Shown here piece by piece: positions 27,024 through 27,725 of a stretch of 27,725 nucleotides of DNA (position 1 is the stretch's first letter; each line of letters begins with the position of its first letter). The notes below the pieces were generated by a model. The model did not search any database and was not told the DNA's origin. It worked only from the letters and a program-made list of their open reading frames with translations. The position numbers and the translations under genes are program-made. The DNA comes from Corallochytrium limacisporum (Eukaryota > Opisthokonta), in the NCBI GenBank assembly GCA_002811645.1, contig PDIP01000098.1:20008-47732 (forward strand), in the 5' to 3' direction.

Positions 27024-27725
27024 GACTCTTGTTCTTTAATGCGACACACTCGAGTCCCAACTCTATGCCTTCTGTTGCGTGAATGGTCCGCTTTCTCCAG
27101 CGCATGAGATGAAAGTAGAAGTACCAATATTTAGCGACGACATACAGTGTTGTATACTGCTTTGCAAAACTATAAATAGTACATTTGGCTGCGCTCCTGG
27201 CTTATTGCTCGATTCAAAGCTTTTAACCGGTACCTCACTTTCAGTTTCATCGTGCAGGCAATCAGTGTTGTCCACAATAACAATTCTAAGGTGCGTACGT
27301 TGGGTGTCAGAGGAGCTTCTTAGACGTTTTGTTCGGAGCCCGCGGGACTGCCTCGGCCCGCGACCCGCTGATCTTGGGGTTTTGCTGCAGTTGCTTTGGT
27401 GCGCCCGGGCGGGCCGTTGAAGTCCCCACCTCCCCCGCCGGCCCTTTTGTCTTAAGGTGCCTTAACTTTCCCATGCAAAACGGACCCACCGGCAGCGGGC
27501 ACCGGAAGGGAGATCTGATCTGTGGCACAGCAGTTTTTTTTCTTACATATACTCTTGGGTCACACTGGAACCGGTTGGGAAAAAGGGGGCCGCCCCCCCC
27601 CGGGGGGGGGGGTTGGGAGGCACCCATAGAGAATAAACGATTGGTTGGCAAACGCATTTTTCTTTTTACTATCCTCTGAGTTGAATGTATACTCCGTATC
27701 CAACCAAAATTTTCGTTCGAAAATA
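27024..27725. other. Intergenic region at right edge
   Basis: No gene is supported. The left part is the promoter of the Rab18-type gene, with CTATAAATAG near 27170-27179, about 150 bases upstream of its ATG. The right part is G/C-rich and holds a C9G11 tract at 27593-27612. Frames on both strands near 27307-27679 are low-complexity Pro/Gly-rich shadows of these tracts. Confidence 0.55.
27593..27612. repeat. C9G11 palindrome
   Basis: Nine C are directly followed by eleven G, an 18-base perfect palindrome with two more G. It is the cleanest of the five C/G tracts in the window. Confidence 0.75.

Overview
The window looks like nuclear DNA of an intron-poor fungus. The clearest fungal markers are a maintenance-of-mitochondrial-morphology 1 protein (Mmm1, an ERMES subunit), a Mediator kinase of the Ssn3/Cdk8 type, an Mdm1/SNX13-like PXA-RGS-PX-nexin_C protein and a fungal-type CHY zinc-finger protein. 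A Rab18-type GTPase (absent from baker's yeast) and an ABA4-like membrane protein suggest a lineage other than budding yeast, possibly an early-diverging one, but I cannot place it further. All confident genes read as single uninterrupted ORFs, including ones that carry introns in many fungi (ARF1, RAB, the eL6 ribosomal protein).

Layout, left to right: 391-2130 (-) ankyrin-like type II membrane protein of unknown role; 3441-4028 (-) ABA4-like (DUF4281) membrane protein; 5131-5493 (+) CHY zinc-finger protein; 6323-7582 (+) RING-H2/UBA protein, tail to tail with 7671-11162 (-) Mdm1-like sorting nexin; 12348-13022 (+) ribosomal protein eL6; 13578-15362 (+) beta-sandwich protein, possibly TRAPPII Trs65-like, tail to tail with 15449-16672 (-) Cdk8; 17552-17757 (+) a hidden, split small coding region; 18006-19142 (+) arsenite methyltransferase; 21364-21909 (+) ARF1; 22472-23602 (-) Rei1/ZNF622 60S biogenesis factor; 24384-26273 (+) Mmm1, tail to tail with 26370-27023 (-) a Rab18-type GTPase. 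No rRNA, tRNA, transposon or CRISPR array was seen.

The genes are mostly housekeeping and do not form an obvious cluster. Several fall in the same area of biology: ER contact sites and membrane traffic (Mmm1, Mdm1-like, Arf1, Rab18, possible Trs65) and ribosome production (eL6, Rei1). The arsenite methyltransferase is a stand-alone detoxification gene. Convergent pairs are separated by only 86-96 bases, whereas upstream regions run from several hundred bases to 2.2 kb.

The long intergenic regions hold the unexplained structure: a recurrent palindrome TTCAGTACTGAA and its half-sites, repeated poly-C/poly-G self-complementary tracts, GA repeats at similar distances upstream of starts, guanine-quadruplex-capable runs, and short tandem repeats. 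The motif family and the hidden split gene are the two observations I would follow first.
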